DNA from: CAXTPV01 sp965276715
GTDB lineage: Bacteria > Pseudomonadota > Alphaproteobacteria > Acetobacterales > Acetobacteraceae
Direction of reading: 5' to 3'
NCBI GenBank assembly: GCA_965276715.1
Contig: OZ255622.1
Location: 2,914,001 to 2,978,000 of the forward strand
Length of the DNA: 64,000 nucleotides
Below are positions 16,514 to 26,558 of this stretch, one piece after another; positions within the stretch are counted from its first letter, which is position 1; each line of letters begins with the position of its first letter. The notes under the pieces are model-generated. The model had not been told where the DNA came from. It worked only from the letters and a program-made list of their open reading frames with translations, and searched no databases. Made by a program: the position numbers and the translations under genes.

Positions 16514-17710
16514 TCATTGGCTGCCCGTTTCGGGTAGGGCCACGGCGAGCGCCAGAAGCGCCACGCATGCGGCAGCGCCTAGGCCCAGGAATCCCGCCGA
16601 GTAGCCTAGATGGTCCACCAGCATTCCCGCGGCCAGACCGCTCACGCTGGCACCGATCCCCTGCATCGTGGCGACCGCCCCCTGCGCGAGATTGAAGCGC
16701 CCCGTCCCGCTTGTCACGTCGGCGATCAGCAGCGGCGCGATCGCCCCGAAAATCCCCGCACCCACCCCGTCCAGCAACTGCACCCCGATCAGCCACCACG
16801 CATCGTCCGACAGCGTATACAGCACCGCCCGCACCGGCAGCACCGCGAACCCGAGCAGCAGGATCGGCTTGCGTCCTATCCGGTCGGCCGTCCGCCCCAC
16901 CGCGATCGCCACCGGCAGCATGATCATCTGCGCCGCGATGATGCACGACGACATCATCGTCGTTCCCCAATGCGGGTGCGACCGCGCGAGCTTCTGCCCG
17001 ACCAGCGGCAGCAGCGGCGCGTTCGCGAAATGAAACAGCATCGTGCAGACCGCAAAGATCACCAACGGACGGTTGCGCAGCAAACCCCCGATCCCCGATG
17101 GCTCCGCCGTTCGTCCCGCCCCGTCCTCCAGCCCGCGCGCGCGCCGCTGGTCGATCGCGTCGTGCGGGATCGACAGCACCGCCATCGACGCCAGCACCGC
17201 ACAGCACGGCACCAGCAGGAACACCGCGCGCTGCGAGGCGAAATGCCCGACCGCGCCGGCCGCCACCGCGATCGCGACATTGCCCGCATGGTCGAACGCC
17301 GAATTCCGCCCCAGCCGCCGTGCCAGCAGCGCCTTCGCCGTCAGCCCGAGCGTCAGCGCCGCCACCGCCGGTCCGAACACATCGCCAACCACCGCGATCA
17401 GCGTGTTCGAGACCGTCACCGGCCAGAACTCGGGCATCGCGTAGATGCCCATGGCGCCAAGTGCGAGAAGCGCCAGTGCGGCCACCATGATCCCGCGCTT
17501 GGCCGTCGTCCGGTCGATCCCCGCCCCCGCCGGCGTCTGCGCCAGCAGCCCGACCAGACCGCTCGCCGTCGTCATCCAGCCGACGTCCGTCTGCGTCCAA
17601 TGACGCTGCGTGACCAGGAACACGTTCAGGAACGGCCCGAGCGCACCGCGCACGTCGGCCAGCAGGAAATTGACCGCGTCCAGTGACTCCGGTCGAAACG
17701 CGCGCGCCAT
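16514..17710 (-). CDS. MFS transporter
   Basis: A 398-residue inner-membrane protein with 12 predicted helices. Between helices 2 and 3 the motif DRTTAKRGIM and, in the second half, GRTADRIGRKPILLLG match the MFS motif-A signature. The N-terminus (DAVNFLLADVRGALGPFLNV) resembles MFS proteins often annotated next to DMT-type transporters. Substrate is unknown. Its ATG overlaps the stop of the upstream small transporter (TGATG), so the two are coupled. The much longer open frame upstream is a shadow. Confidence 0.9.
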   Translation of the reverse strand: MARAFRPESLDAVNFLLADVRGALGPFLNVFLVTQRHWTQTDVGWMTTASGLVGLLAQTPAGAGIDRTTAKRGIMVAALALLALGAMGIYAMPEFWPVTVSNTLIAVVGDVFGPAVAALTLGLTAKALLARRLGRNSAFDHAGNVAIAVAAGAVGHFASQRAVFLLVPCCAVLASMAVLSIPHDAIDQRRARGLEDGAGRTAEPSGIGGLLRNRPLVIFAVCTMLFHFANAPLLPLVGQKLARSHPHWGTTMMSSCIIAAQMIMLPVAIAVGRTADRIGRKPILLLGFAVLPVRAVLYTLSDDAWWLIGVQLLDGVGAGIFGAIAPLLIADVTSGTGRFNLAQGAVATMQGIGASVSGLAAGMLVDHLGYSAGFLGLGAAACVALLALAVALPETGSQ

Positions 17711-18165
17711 CAGAAGGCGGCGATCAGTGCCACTCCGCCCACCATCAGCGCGCCGCCCACGATCCGCCCGAGACCTATCGCATGTGGCTGCATCCCGAAC
17801 AGCCCGAACTGGTCGACAAGCATCGACATGATCAGGTTGGCGCAGATCGTCAGTCCCGCGAATGGTCCGGCACCCACCTTGTCGACGAACAGCAACCCGG
17901 CGATCACCGCGAGCGAACCCAGCAGGCCGCCGAGCGGCGCCCACCAGCGCATCCCCGCGATCCCGTCCGCCGTCGGCAGCGGCCGCGGCAGGCACAGCGC
18001 CACCACGCCGAGTAACGCCACGATCGGCAGGAACGACACCGTGCTCGCGATCCAGGGATTGCCCAGCGATTTGCGAAGCGCGCCGTTCATCGGCGGCCCC
18101 CACGCCTGCAACGCGCCCGCGATCAGGATGATCGGGTAGAGCCAGGCCGCACTGATGTTCTGCAT
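17710..18165 (-). CDS. DMT family transporter (DUF606/EamA-like)
   Basis: A 151-residue protein with five predicted helices. Features of the DUF606 (PF04657) half-size transporters are PIILIAGALQAWGPPMNGAL, KSLGNPWIASTVSFLPIV, GGLLGSLAVIAGLLFVDKVG and the C-terminal GRIVGGALMVGGVALIAAF. Such half-size proteins act as dimers; substrate is unknown. It is coupled to the MFS gene and lies 21 bp after the ArsB-like gene, making a three-transporter minus-strand operon. Confidence 0.88.
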   Translation of the reverse strand: MQNISAAWLYPIILIAGALQAWGPPMNGALRKSLGNPWIASTVSFLPIVALLGVVALCLPRPLPTADGIAGMRWWAPLGGLLGSLAVIAGLLFVDKVGAGPFAGLTICANLIMSMLVDQFGLFGMQPHAIGLGRIVGGALMVGGVALIAAF

Positions 18166-18186
18166 CGTCTCTTCTCCGCAACGGGC

Positions 18187-19449
18187 TCAGAACGCGAACG
18201 CGCCCGCGATCGCGAGCAAAAGAGCAGGGGGCATCACCAGGACGCCGAGCTTGAGGAACGTCCAGGCACCCACGCTCAGGCCTTCGCGCTTGAGCGCCGT
18301 CAGCCACAGGATCGTCGCCAGTGATCCGGTCACCGAAAGGTTCGGTCCCACATCGACCCCGATCAGGACCGCCGAGCGGACATGTGCCGGCACCTGCGCC
18401 AATTGCACGACCCGTCCCGCGACCAGTCCCGCCGGCAGGTTGTTGACCAGGTTGCAGCCGACCGCGAGTGCGACGCCCGTCACCCACGCCGCCATCGTGG
18501 CCGAGTGCCGCACCAGTCCTTGCAACGATCCCGCGAGCGCGCTCGTGACACCCGTATGTTCGAGCGACGCCACCAGCACGAACAAGCCCGCCACCAGCGG
18601 CAGCACGCCCCACGAGATGTTCCTGACCACGTCGAGGGGCTTCGTCTCCGAGGCCGTGAGCACGAGCACCGCCGTGGCACACCCCGCAAGGAAAGTCGGC
18701 AATCCGAGCTCGATGTCGAACGCCGACGCGCCCAGCAGCACCACCGCCGTCAGCCCGATCCCGACCGCCGCCATCGTCCCGCCCCGAGCGAGCGCCGGCA
18801 TCGCGATGTCCGCCGACACCGCGCCACGCAGCGCCCGCGCCTGCGTGGCGCGCAGCACCGCATAGGTCGCAACGATCGCACCCAGCGACGGCAGCGCATA
18901 TTGCGGCAGCCACCGGAGCAGCGGCGGCATGTGGCTGCCATAGATCACCAGGTTGGCCGGGTTCGAGATCGGCAGCACGAAGCTCGCCGCATTCGCGATG
19001 AACGCGCAGATCAGCAGGAACGGCAGCGGTTCCTCGGCTTTCGCCGCCTTCACCACGGCCGCCACCGCCGGCGTCAGCACCACCGCCGTCGCGTCGTTCG
19101 ACAGGAACACCGTCACCACCGTTCCCACCAGGAACACCAGCGCGAACAACCGTGGCGCCGACCCGCCCGAGGCCCGCACTGTCCGCGCCGCCAGCCAGTC
19201 GAACAACCCCTCGAGCCGCGCCAGCTCCGACAGCAGCATCATGCCGACCAGGAACAGGTAGACGTCGGTCCCCCTGGCGACGCCGCCCAGCGCGTCGTGC
19301 AGCGGCAGCAGCCCGAGCGCCACCAGCAGCATGGCCCCGGCGATCGCCCACACGAACTCCGGCCACCGGAACGGCCGCAGGATCACGCCCGCCGTCGCCA
19401 CGCCCGCGATCGCCCACGTCGCATACGGCGCCCAGACCGCGGTCATCAC
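18187..19449 (-). CDS. ArsB/NhaD-type arsenite or anion efflux transporter
   Basis: A 420-residue inner-membrane protein with about 11 helices. The ArsB/ArsP ion-transporter pattern is seen in FLSNDATAVVLTPAVAAVVK (about 115-134), SFVLPISNPANLVIYGSHMP and VGCNLVNNLPAGLVAGRV. The two NPAN/NLVNNLP-type re-entrant motifs are typical. No arsR, arsC or arsA accompanies it, so arsenite export is plausible but another anion is possible. It leads the three-gene transporter group. Confidence 0.85.
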   Translation of the reverse strand: MMTAVWAPYATWAIAGVATAGVILRPFRWPEFVWAIAGAMLLVALGLLPLHDALGGVARGTDVYLFLVGMMLLSELARLEGLFDWLAARTVRASGGSAPRLFALVFLVGTVVTVFLSNDATAVVLTPAVAAVVKAAKAEEPLPFLLICAFIANAASFVLPISNPANLVIYGSHMPPLLRWLPQYALPSLGAIVATYAVLRATQARALRGAVSADIAMPALARGGTMAAVGIGLTAVVLLGASAFDIELGLPTFLAGCATAVLVLTASETKPLDVVRNISWGVLPLVAGLFVLVASLEHTGVTSALAGSLQGLVRHSATMAAWVTGVALAVGCNLVNNLPAGLVAGRVVQLAQVPAHVRSAVLIGVDVGPNLSVTGSLATILWLTALKREGLSVGAWTFLKLGVLVMPPALLLAIAGAFAF

Positions 19450-19701
19450 GCGCGCCGAACCGGCAATGATTTCACCGGATCGCGAGTCTGGGCGCGCCGC
19501 GTCCAGCGAGGTTCCGGGCGCAGCCCCGAGGCGTTATCGATAGATCCAACGGTCCGTCCGCCCCCGATCGTCATGCGCAGCCCGGAGCCGCAAGGCGCAT
19601 GCCGCCGGCAAGCCGTTGATCCCTCGACGGTTCCGCCTGCTCGTCCGCTCAGCCGCGTCCCATTACGTGACGCGAACCGTCTCGTTTCACGACGGCGAAG
19701 A
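19450..19701. other. Intergenic region between ArsB-like and Nei-like genes
   Basis: Both flanking genes are on the minus strand. The 252 bp show no recognisable coding frame and no clear hairpin with a T-run. It should hold the promoter of the transporter group, but no confident -35/-10 pair was seen. Confidence 0.4.
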
Positions 19702-20547
19702 TCAATCCACCTGGCAGCCCGGACACCAGTAGAGCGTCCGGCCACCCATCGGCTCGGCCAGCACCGTCTCGCCGCACACCCGGCAGGGACGTCCCGCGCG
19801 GTGCGCCACATAGGTCGCGTCCTCGCGCCGCACCTTGCCGCGGCCGCGCGGCCGATGCTCCGGCTCGGTCGTGACGATCCGTCCCGTCTTCACCCCGTCC
19901 CGGAGCAGTGCCGCGAGATCCTCCCACATCGCCTCCCACACCGGCGCCGTCAGCGTCCTGCCTTCCCGGCGCGGATCGAGCCGCGCCCGGAACAACAGCT
20001 CCGCGCGGTAGATGTTGCCGATCCCGGCCACGATGTCCTGACGCATCAGCAACTGCCCGATCGCCATCCGCGACTTGTGCAGCCGCGCATAGGCCCGTGC
20101 CGGGTCCGCATCGCGTCGTAGCGGATCTTCCCCGAGCCGCGTCATCGACAACGCCTTCTCCTCCGCCGACATCACCACGCACGCGGTCGGCCCGCTCAGG
20201 TCCGCCACGTTCTTGGCGGTCGCCAGGCGTAACCGCACCAGCCCGCGCGGCGCAGGCGGGAACACATCCTGCGCCTCGATGCGCGACCGCCGACCCAGAC
20301 CCGCGAGTCCGGGCCCGGCGAACCGCCACATCCCGTAAAGCCCCAGATGCACCCGCAGCCACAGCGCGTCCGAAAACTCCAGGAACATCTGCTTGCCGTG
20401 CGCCTCCGCTGCTTCCAACATGCGCCCGTCCAGCAGCGCGGCCCCGTCGGTGAAGCGCCCTTGCGGACTGCTCGAATCGACCCGCTTGCCGGTGAAGCGC
20501 GCGTCGAACGCGCCGGCGAGCCGGTGCACCGTGTGTCCCTCGGGCAT
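19702..20547 (-). CDS. Fpg/Nei family DNA glycosylase
   Basis: A 281-residue base-excision repair enzyme that would remove oxidised bases and cleave the abasic site. After Met, the N-terminus PEGHTVHRLAGAF supplies the catalytic Pro and Glu; PEGHTVHR is the Nei/Nei2 subtype rather than MutM (PELPEVE). A helix-two-turn-helix region (QDIVAGIGNIYRAELLFRAR, with its conserved Asn) and a C-terminal zinc finger (CRVCGETV...WCPGC) are present. All key parts are intact. It is divergent from the polyketide operon. Confidence 0.93.
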   Translation of the reverse strand: MPEGHTVHRLAGAFDARFTGKRVDSSSPQGRFTDGAALLDGRMLEAAEAHGKQMFLEFSDALWLRVHLGLYGMWRFAGPGLAGLGRRSRIEAQDVFPPAPRGLVRLRLATAKNVADLSGPTACVVMSAEEKALSMTRLGEDPLRRDADPARAYARLHKSRMAIGQLLMRQDIVAGIGNIYRAELLFRARLDPRREGRTLTAPVWEAMWEDLAALLRDGVKTGRIVTTEPEHRPRGRGKVRREDATYVAHRAGRPCRVCGETVLAEPMGGRTLYWCPGCQVD

Positions 20548-20597
20548 GGACTTTCCCCCAATTCTGCCCCAACTCCCTGCCGAACGGAGTGAAGCGC

Positions 20598-20882
20598 GTG
20601 CCGCCAGACGAACCTCGGGCCTACGACGAGATCGTGGCGATCCTGTCCAAGGAAACCGGGATCGAACCGGAACGCCTCACCGAGGAGGCGACGATCCAGG
20701 ATCTCGGCATCCAGTCGATCGACCTGGTCCAGGCGATCTTCGCGATCGAGACCCGCTTCGACATCGAGATCCCGGTGGGCCTCGAGCAGGACGGCGGCAG
20801 CGTCACCGTCGGCGACTTCATCCGCCACATCCAGACCAGGATCGGCGCCGAGGACGCCACCCCGACTGCCGGCGCCCATTAG
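20598..20882 (+). CDS. Acyl carrier protein of the polyketide operon
   Basis: A 94-residue carrier protein. I chose the GTG at 20598 because GGAG lies eight bases upstream (a GTG at 20589 is possible). The phosphopantetheine Ser lies in ATIQDLGIQSIDLVQAIFAI (about residue 42), with acidic helix II typical of ACPs. It would carry the growing acyl chain for the adjacent ketosynthase and deliver it to the type III PKS. It is the first gene of a tightly overlapped five-gene operon. Confidence 0.9.
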   Translation: MPPDEPRAYDEIVAILSKETGIEPERLTEEATIQDLGIQSIDLVQAIFAIETRFDIEIPVGLEQDGGSVTVGDFIRHIQTRIGAEDATPTAGAH

Positions 20883-22095
20883 GAGTCCCGGCCAGCCCGT
20901 TCAACGACGCGTCGCCGTCACCGGCCTGGGCGCGCTCTGCGCCATCGCAGGCAGCGTGCCGTCCTACCAGGCCGCCCTCTTCGCCGGCACGAGCGGCATC
21001 CGCGCGCTGGCCGGCCTGCCGCTTGAGCGCCTGACCGTCCGCACCGCGGCCCAGGTCGCCGACTTCGACCCGGCCGCGCACTTCGACGCCAAGCACCTGT
21101 GCCAGCTCGACCGTGTCTCGCAGTTCGCCCTCGTCGCCGCCCGCCAGGCCTGCGCATCGCTGCATACGGCCGATCCGACCCGCGCCGGCGTGATCTTTGG
21201 CGCCGGCATCGGCCTCGAGACCTTCGATGCCGCGTCTCACGACCTCTACGCCGCCAACGCCAGACGCCTCCCGCCGCTGACTGTCCCCCGGATCATGCCC
21301 AACGCTCCCGCGAGCCATCTCTCGATCGAATTCGGCCTGCGCGGCCCCGCCTTCTCCATCGCGTCCGCCTGCGCGTCCGCCACCCATGCGATCGGCCTCG
21401 CCTTCCACATGGTCCGCGCCGGCCTGCTCGACGCGGCGCTCACCGGGGGTGCGGACGCCTCCTTCACGCTGGGCTTCATGAAGGCCTGGGACGCACTGCG
21501 CGTCCTCAGCCCCGACACCTGCCGCCCGTTCTCCAGGGGCCGCGCCGGGCTGGTGATCGGCGAGGGCGCCGGCGCGCTGGTGCTCGAGGAATGGGAACAG
21601 GCCCGCGCCCGCGGCGCCACCATCCACGCCGAACTGCTCGGCTTCGGCATGAGTGCCGACGCCGGCGACCTTATCGCCCCGGACCGCAACGGCGCCGCTC
21701 AGGCCATGCGCGCCGCCCTCGCCGACGCCGATCTCGACGCCGCCTCGATCGACTACGTCAATGCCCATGGCACCGGCACGCGCCTCAACGACCTCACCGA
21801 GGCCGCCGCCCTGCACGACGTGCTCGGCGCGCGCCTCGGCGCCGTCCCGGTCTCGTCCACCAAGTCGATGATCGGCCACTGCCTCAACGCCGGCGGTGCC
21901 CTGGAACTGATTGCAACAATCCTCGCGTTGCGCGACGGCGTCATCCCGCCCACCATCAACTTCACCGGGCCCGATCCGCAGTGTCCGGTCGACTGCGTCC
22001 CGAACGAGGCCAGGCGAGCTCCCATCGAGCGCGCCCTCTCGAACTCCTTCGCGTTCGGCGGCCTGAATGCGACCCTCGCGGTGGGACGAGCCTGA
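20878..22095 (+). CDS. Beta-ketoacyl-ACP synthase (KAS II/FabF type), probably starting at ATT
   Basis: A condensing enzyme of about 405 residues. The thiolase triad is complete: Cys in SIASACASATHAIG (about 165), His in VNAHGTGTRLNDL (about 297) and His in KSMIGHCLNAGGALEL (about 334). The first beta-strand of the fold (RRVAVTGLGALCAIAG) is encoded upstream of the first ATG/GTG/TTG in frame (GTG at 20956). No standard start exists between the ACP stop and that strand. The best candidate is ATT at 20878, overlapping the ACP stop (ATTAG), which gives a normal N-terminus RSPGQPVQRRVAVTG. It probably extends or primes acyl chains for the type III PKS. Confidence 0.9.
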   Translation: MRSPGQPVQRRVAVTGLGALCAIAGSVPSYQAALFAGTSGIRALAGLPLERLTVRTAAQVADFDPAAHFDAKHLCQLDRVSQFALVAARQACASLHTADPTRAGVIFGAGIGLETFDAASHDLYAANARRLPPLTVPRIMPNAPASHLSIEFGLRGPAFSIASACASATHAIGLAFHMVRAGLLDAALTGGADASFTLGFMKAWDALRVLSPDTCRPFSRGRAGLVIGEGAGALVLEEWEQARARGATIHAELLGFGMSADAGDLIAPDRNGAAQAMRAALADADLDAASIDYVNAHGTGTRLNDLTEAAALHDVLGARLGAVPVSSTKSMIGHCLNAGGALELIATILALRDGVIPPTINFTGPDPQCPVDCVPNEARRAPIERALSNSFAFGGLNATLAVGRA

Positions 22096-23168
22096 TGACC
22101 ACGGCCTATCTCAACCGGATCGGCACCGCGGTGCCCGACCACGACATCCACGCATCGTTCGTGGCCTTCGCCGGCAGCCTGTTCCAAGACGACCGCACCC
22201 GCCTCCTGTTCGAGCGGCTGGCGGAACGCGGCGGCATCAGGCGCCGTTTCTCGGTCTTCAAGGCCGGCAACCTCGACGCCGGCGAGGTCGACGCCGGCGG
22301 CTTCTACCGGCGCGGCGATTTCCCCTCGACCGCCGCCCGCATGGCGCAATACGAGACCCATGCGATCGAATTGGCTCTCAAGGCCGTCCGCGACCTCGAC
22401 GCCGATCCTGCCTGCATAACCCACCTGATCGTCGCCTCCTGCACCGGCTTCTCCGCCCCTGGCCTTGACCTGCAGCTCGCGGCCCGCCTCGGCCTCCGCC
22501 CCGACGTCGAACGCAGCATCCTCGGCTTCATGGGCTGCTCGGCCGCTGTCCCGGCGCTGCGCGCCGCCAGCAACGCCGTCCGCGCCGCTCCCACTGCCCA
22601 CGTGCTCGTCGTCAACCTCGAGCTCTGCACCCTGCACATGCAGGAGACCGACGACATCGAGCTCGCCCTGTCGTCGCTGCTGTTCGCCGACGGCGCCACC
22701 GCCTCCATCGTCTCCGCCGACCCAGCCGGCTTGGCCCTCGACGATTTCCGCGCCGCCATCATTCCCGACAGCGCCGACCACATCACCTGGCATATCGGCG
22801 ACCAGGGCTTCCTGATGCATCTGTCGGGCAAGGTTCCGAGCCGCATCGTGAGCGCGCTTCGTGGCGAGGTCGGCCGCACCGACGACCGCGGCCTGCTGCA
22901 CGGCCAGGGCACCCAGTCGATCCGCCATTGGGCCGTCCACGCCGGCGGCCGCTCGGTCCTCGACGCCGTCGAGGTCGGTCTTTCGCTCGGCCGCGACGCC
23001 CTCGCCCATTCGCGCGCCATCCTGCGCGACTTCGGCAACATGTCGTCCGCCACCATCATGTTCGTCCTGCGCCGCATGCTCGACGCCGGCGACGACGGTC
23101 CCGGTCTCGCCATGGCGTTCGGTCCCGGCATGGTCGCCGAGACCTTCCGCTTCCGCCTCGTTCCTTGA
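22095..23168 (+). CDS. Type III polyketide synthase (alkylresorcinol/alkylpyrone synthase type)
   Basis: A 357-residue chalcone-synthase-fold enzyme that condenses an acyl starter with malonyl-CoA units and cyclises the product. The catalytic triad is Cys148 (GFMGCSAAVPA), His282 (AVHAGGRSVLD) and Asn315 (GNMSSATIMFVL). The C-terminal GPGMVAETFRFRLVP is typical of bacterial members. Its ATG overlaps the ketosynthase stop (TGATG). Followed by a methyltransferase and a flavoprotein, as in Streptomyces srsABC, so a phenolic lipid or quinone product is likely; with ACP and ketosynthase upstream, the starter may be made locally. Confidence 0.95.
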   Translation: MTTAYLNRIGTAVPDHDIHASFVAFAGSLFQDDRTRLLFERLAERGGIRRRFSVFKAGNLDAGEVDAGGFYRRGDFPSTAARMAQYETHAIELALKAVRDLDADPACITHLIVASCTGFSAPGLDLQLAARLGLRPDVERSILGFMGCSAAVPALRAASNAVRAAPTAHVLVVNLELCTLHMQETDDIELALSSLLFADGATASIVSADPAGLALDDFRAAIIPDSADHITWHIGDQGFLMHLSGKVPSRIVSALRGEVGRTDDRGLLHGQGTQSIRHWAVHAGGRSVLDAVEVGLSLGRDALAHSRAILRDFGNMSSATIMFVLRRMLDAGDDGPGLAMAFGPGMVAETFRFRLVP

Positions 23169-23848
23169 TGGATCTGTCGCATCGGGCCGACCTGCGCGAG
23201 CTGATGGACGATCCGGAGCTTCCCGTCGCGGACTACGAGGCGACACTCGCCGACCTCGCGCGCGTCAACCGTGTCACCCTGACCCACCGTCCGACGCTCG
23301 CCTGGCTCCGCCGTGTCACCCGGCCCGGCACCACGATCTCCGTGCTCGACGTCGGCTACGGGCAAGGCGATCTTCTCCGCGCGATCGCCGCATGGGCGAC
23401 GGGGCAGAACATCACTGGCCGACTCGAAGGGATCGACCTCAACCCGAGGAGTGCCGCCGCCGCTTCCGCCCTCGGCGGCGATATCGCCTACCGGACCGGC
23501 GACGTCTTCGCTTTCACACCGGACCCGCCGCCCGACTATGTGGTGAGCTCGCAATTCACCCATCATCTCACCGACAGCCAGCTCGTCCGCTTCATTGCCT
23601 GGCTCGAGGGCACCGCGACCAGGGGCTGGTTCATCTCCGACCTGCGCCGCACCGCCTTCGCCTATTACGGGTTTCATCTGCTGTGCCGCGTCGCCGGCTG
23701 GCACCGCATCGTCCGCCATGACGGCACGGTCTCGATCGCCCGGTCCTTCCGCCGCGCCGACTGGCAGCGCACGCTCGGCGCCGCGGGAGTGGCCGCCGAC
23801 ATCGAGCCGCACTTCCCGTCGCGCCTTTGCGTCGCCCGCCTCAAATGA
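23168..23848 (+). CDS. SAM-dependent methyltransferase of the polyketide operon
   Basis: A 226-residue class I methyltransferase. The SAM-binding motif I reads ISVLDVGYGQGDLLRAIAAW (about 57-76), followed by an acidic residue in LEGIDLNPRS (motif II) and VVSSQFTHHLTD (motif IV region). The equivalent srsB product methylates the phenolic-lipid ring, so this enzyme probably methylates the polyketide ring or a hydroxyl. Its ATG overlaps the type III PKS stop; its stop overlaps the next start (ATGA). Confidence 0.92.
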   Translation: MDLSHRADLRELMDDPELPVADYEATLADLARVNRVTLTHRPTLAWLRRVTRPGTTISVLDVGYGQGDLLRAIAAWATGQNITGRLEGIDLNPRSAAAASALGGDIAYRTGDVFAFTPDPPPDYVVSSQFTHHLTDSQLVRFIAWLEGTATRGWFISDLRRTAFAYYGFHLLCRVAGWHRIVRHDGTVSIARSFRRADWQRTLGAAGVAADIEPHFPSRLCVARLK

Positions 23849-24939
23849 GCCAGCCAATCCTCGTCGCCGGCGGCGGTCTCGCCGGCGCTGCCGCCGCCAT
23901 ACGCCTCGCCCGCGCAGGCCAATGCGTCACTCTCGTCGAGCGCACCACGGGACCTGCCCACAAGATCTGCGGCGAATTCCTCAGCCGCGAGGCCCTGGCC
24001 GATCTTGCCGCACTCGGCATCGATCCGCTCGCCCTTGGCGCGCACCCCATCACCCATCTTCGCGTCGTGCGCGGCGCCGCCACCGCTCGCGTCCGGCTAC
24101 CGTTCCGAGGCCTCGGCCTGTCCCGCTACCGTCTCGACGAAGCCATGCTCGACCGCGCCGCCGCATCCGGTGCCGAGATCCGCCGCGGCGAGACCTTCCG
24201 CCTCGACGGCCATGGCACGCACACGCTCTTTCTCGCCACCGGCAAGCACGACGTTCGCGGGATCCCGCGCCGCCACTCGGCGAGCGCCGAACGGCTCGTC
24301 GGCTTCAAATCCTACTTCCGCCTGTCGCCGAGCCAGCAGCGCGCGCTCGCCGGCCACATCGAATTGCTGATGTTCCCCGACGGCTATGCCGGCCTTCAGC
24401 TCGTCGAGGACGGCCTCGCCAATCTTTGCCTGCTCGTCGACCGTGCCCGCCTCGATCATTCGGGGGGCGCCTGGCCCGCGCTGCTCGCATCGCTTCAGCA
24501 GGACAGCGGGCACCTCGCCGACCGGCTTGCCGACGCCACCGAACAGCTCGAACGCCCGCTCGCCATCGCCCGCACCCCGTTCGGCTTCGTCCATCGACCC
24601 GGCCGCGCCGATCCCGCCCGCATCTTCCGTCTCGGCGACCAGGCCGCCGTCATCCCCGCGCTCACCGGCGACGGCATGTCGATCGCCCTGCACAGTGCCG
24701 CACTCGCCAGCCGCATCCATCTCGCCGGTGGCGACGCCGCCCTCTACCACCGCACGCTCCACCGCGACGTCGCGGGCCAGGTCCGCCGCGCGACCGCTCT
24801 CTACGCCGCCGGCACCCGTCCCGCCGGACAGCGTTTGCTGATGGCAGCGGCGGCACTCCTGCCCGCCTCGATCCGGCTGCTGACCACGCTGACGCGGGTC
24901 AAGCAAGGCGCACTTCTATCGGTGCCCAAGCCGCTCTAG
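23845..24939 (+). CDS. FAD-dependent monooxygenase/oxidoreductase of the polyketide operon
   Basis: A 364-residue flavoprotein of the geranylgeranyl-reductase/PHBH-like group. The ATG at 23845 gives the dinucleotide-binding start ILVAGGGLAGAAAAIRLARA. A conserved Lys/Cys segment (TTGPAHKICGEFLSREAL) and the second FAD motif RIFRLGDQAAVIPALTGDGM are present. In the srs pathway a flavoprotein hydroxylates the methylated resorcinol to a quinone, so a ring-oxidising role is likely. It is the last gene of the operon; the next start is 31 bp on. Confidence 0.9.
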   Translation: MSQPILVAGGGLAGAAAAIRLARAGQCVTLVERTTGPAHKICGEFLSREALADLAALGIDPLALGAHPITHLRVVRGAATARVRLPFRGLGLSRYRLDEAMLDRAAASGAEIRRGETFRLDGHGTHTLFLATGKHDVRGIPRRHSASAERLVGFKSYFRLSPSQQRALAGHIELLMFPDGYAGLQLVEDGLANLCLLVDRARLDHSGGAWPALLASLQQDSGHLADRLADATEQLERPLAIARTPFGFVHRPGRADPARIFRLGDQAAVIPALTGDGMSIALHSAALASRIHLAGGDAALYHRTLHRDVAGQVRRATALYAAGTRPAGQRLLMAAAALLPASIRLLTTLTRVKQGALLSVPKPL

Positions 24940-24970
24940 GGTTGCCGAAAAACAGGGGGAGGGCGACGCG

Positions 24971-25966
<996 letters not shown>

Positions 25967-25996
25967 CGCGCCCCCGGCTGACGAAAGCAGCGAGGA

Positions 25997-26039
25997 TTGG
26001 GGCGTTGCCCCAAGCCCCACCAAAGGCGGTCGCCTTTGG
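25997..26039. repeat. Tandem hairpin element after the lactonase gene
   Basis: Two perfect stems: TTGGGGC-GTT-GCCCCAA (25997-26013) and CCAAAGGCG-GT-CGCCTTTGG (26020-26039). The double-hairpin layout matches those at 3143-3183 and 43245-43284, though the second stem differs in sequence. It may act as a transcript-end or mRNA-stability element. Confidence 0.65.
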
Positions 26040-26092
26040 AAACCATGACGGTCGCCACTTCCCGGGTCAGTTTCCCACGATCGAGGCATACC

Positions 26093-26558
26093 GTGCCCTA
26101 TCTCAAATCCGTGCCACTCGCCGGTCGGATCCGGCGAGTGCGTTCCGCTGGTAGAGTTTGCGACCGAGACTCAGGGCAATTTGGCGATCAAGCCCGGCAC
26201 AGCCATTGCCGTGTTCGACCAGTCAGGCCGTTACGGAAACCACACGAACGGCAATAGTCACGCCGCCACTTATCTCGGCCAGGTTGCTCGAGCGATCGAA
26301 GTCATCGACCAATGGAATATTCGCAAGAACCACAAGATTGTGGGCAAGCATCCTCCATCGAAGCGGTTGGCACGGTTCGGTAATCCAGGCGCGGAGCTCG
26401 TGAACCAGGGGAGCAGTTACTATGTCGTGGAGTGGGTTGTTGCTTGCCGTGACGCTAGCGAGCTTCGGTACGACGGCTTGCGCAGCGACCGCTTGCCCGA
26501 TCTTACACGACCATCACAGGCTGACCGCTGTCGACGTCTACGATGGGCCGCCGTCTGA
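26093..26558 (+). pseudogene. BPSL0067-family peptidoglycan amidase-like gene, frameshifted
   Basis: A GTG at 26093 opens VPYLKSVPLAG. One base later than expected, the frame continues as GSGECVPLVEFATETQGN then LAIKPGTAIAVFDQSGRYGN and HTNGNSHAATYLGQVARAIE. The Cys of GECVPLV and the His of NSHAATYLG are the presumed catalytic pair of this NlpC/P60-like family. Removing a single C near 26126 would join the two parts into one frame. At the C-terminus the usual ending (YYVVE) is followed by TGG where a TGA might be expected, so the present frame runs into the next gene up to 26558. It looks like a recently inactivated or mis-sequenced effector gene. Confidence 0.65.

Noticed and set aside
16514..19417. 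967-residue minus-strand open frame spanning the transporter genes
   Set aside because: Only its last 398 residues are a real protein (MFS). The upstream part is out of frame with the DMT and ArsB-like genes, which have clear family motifs.
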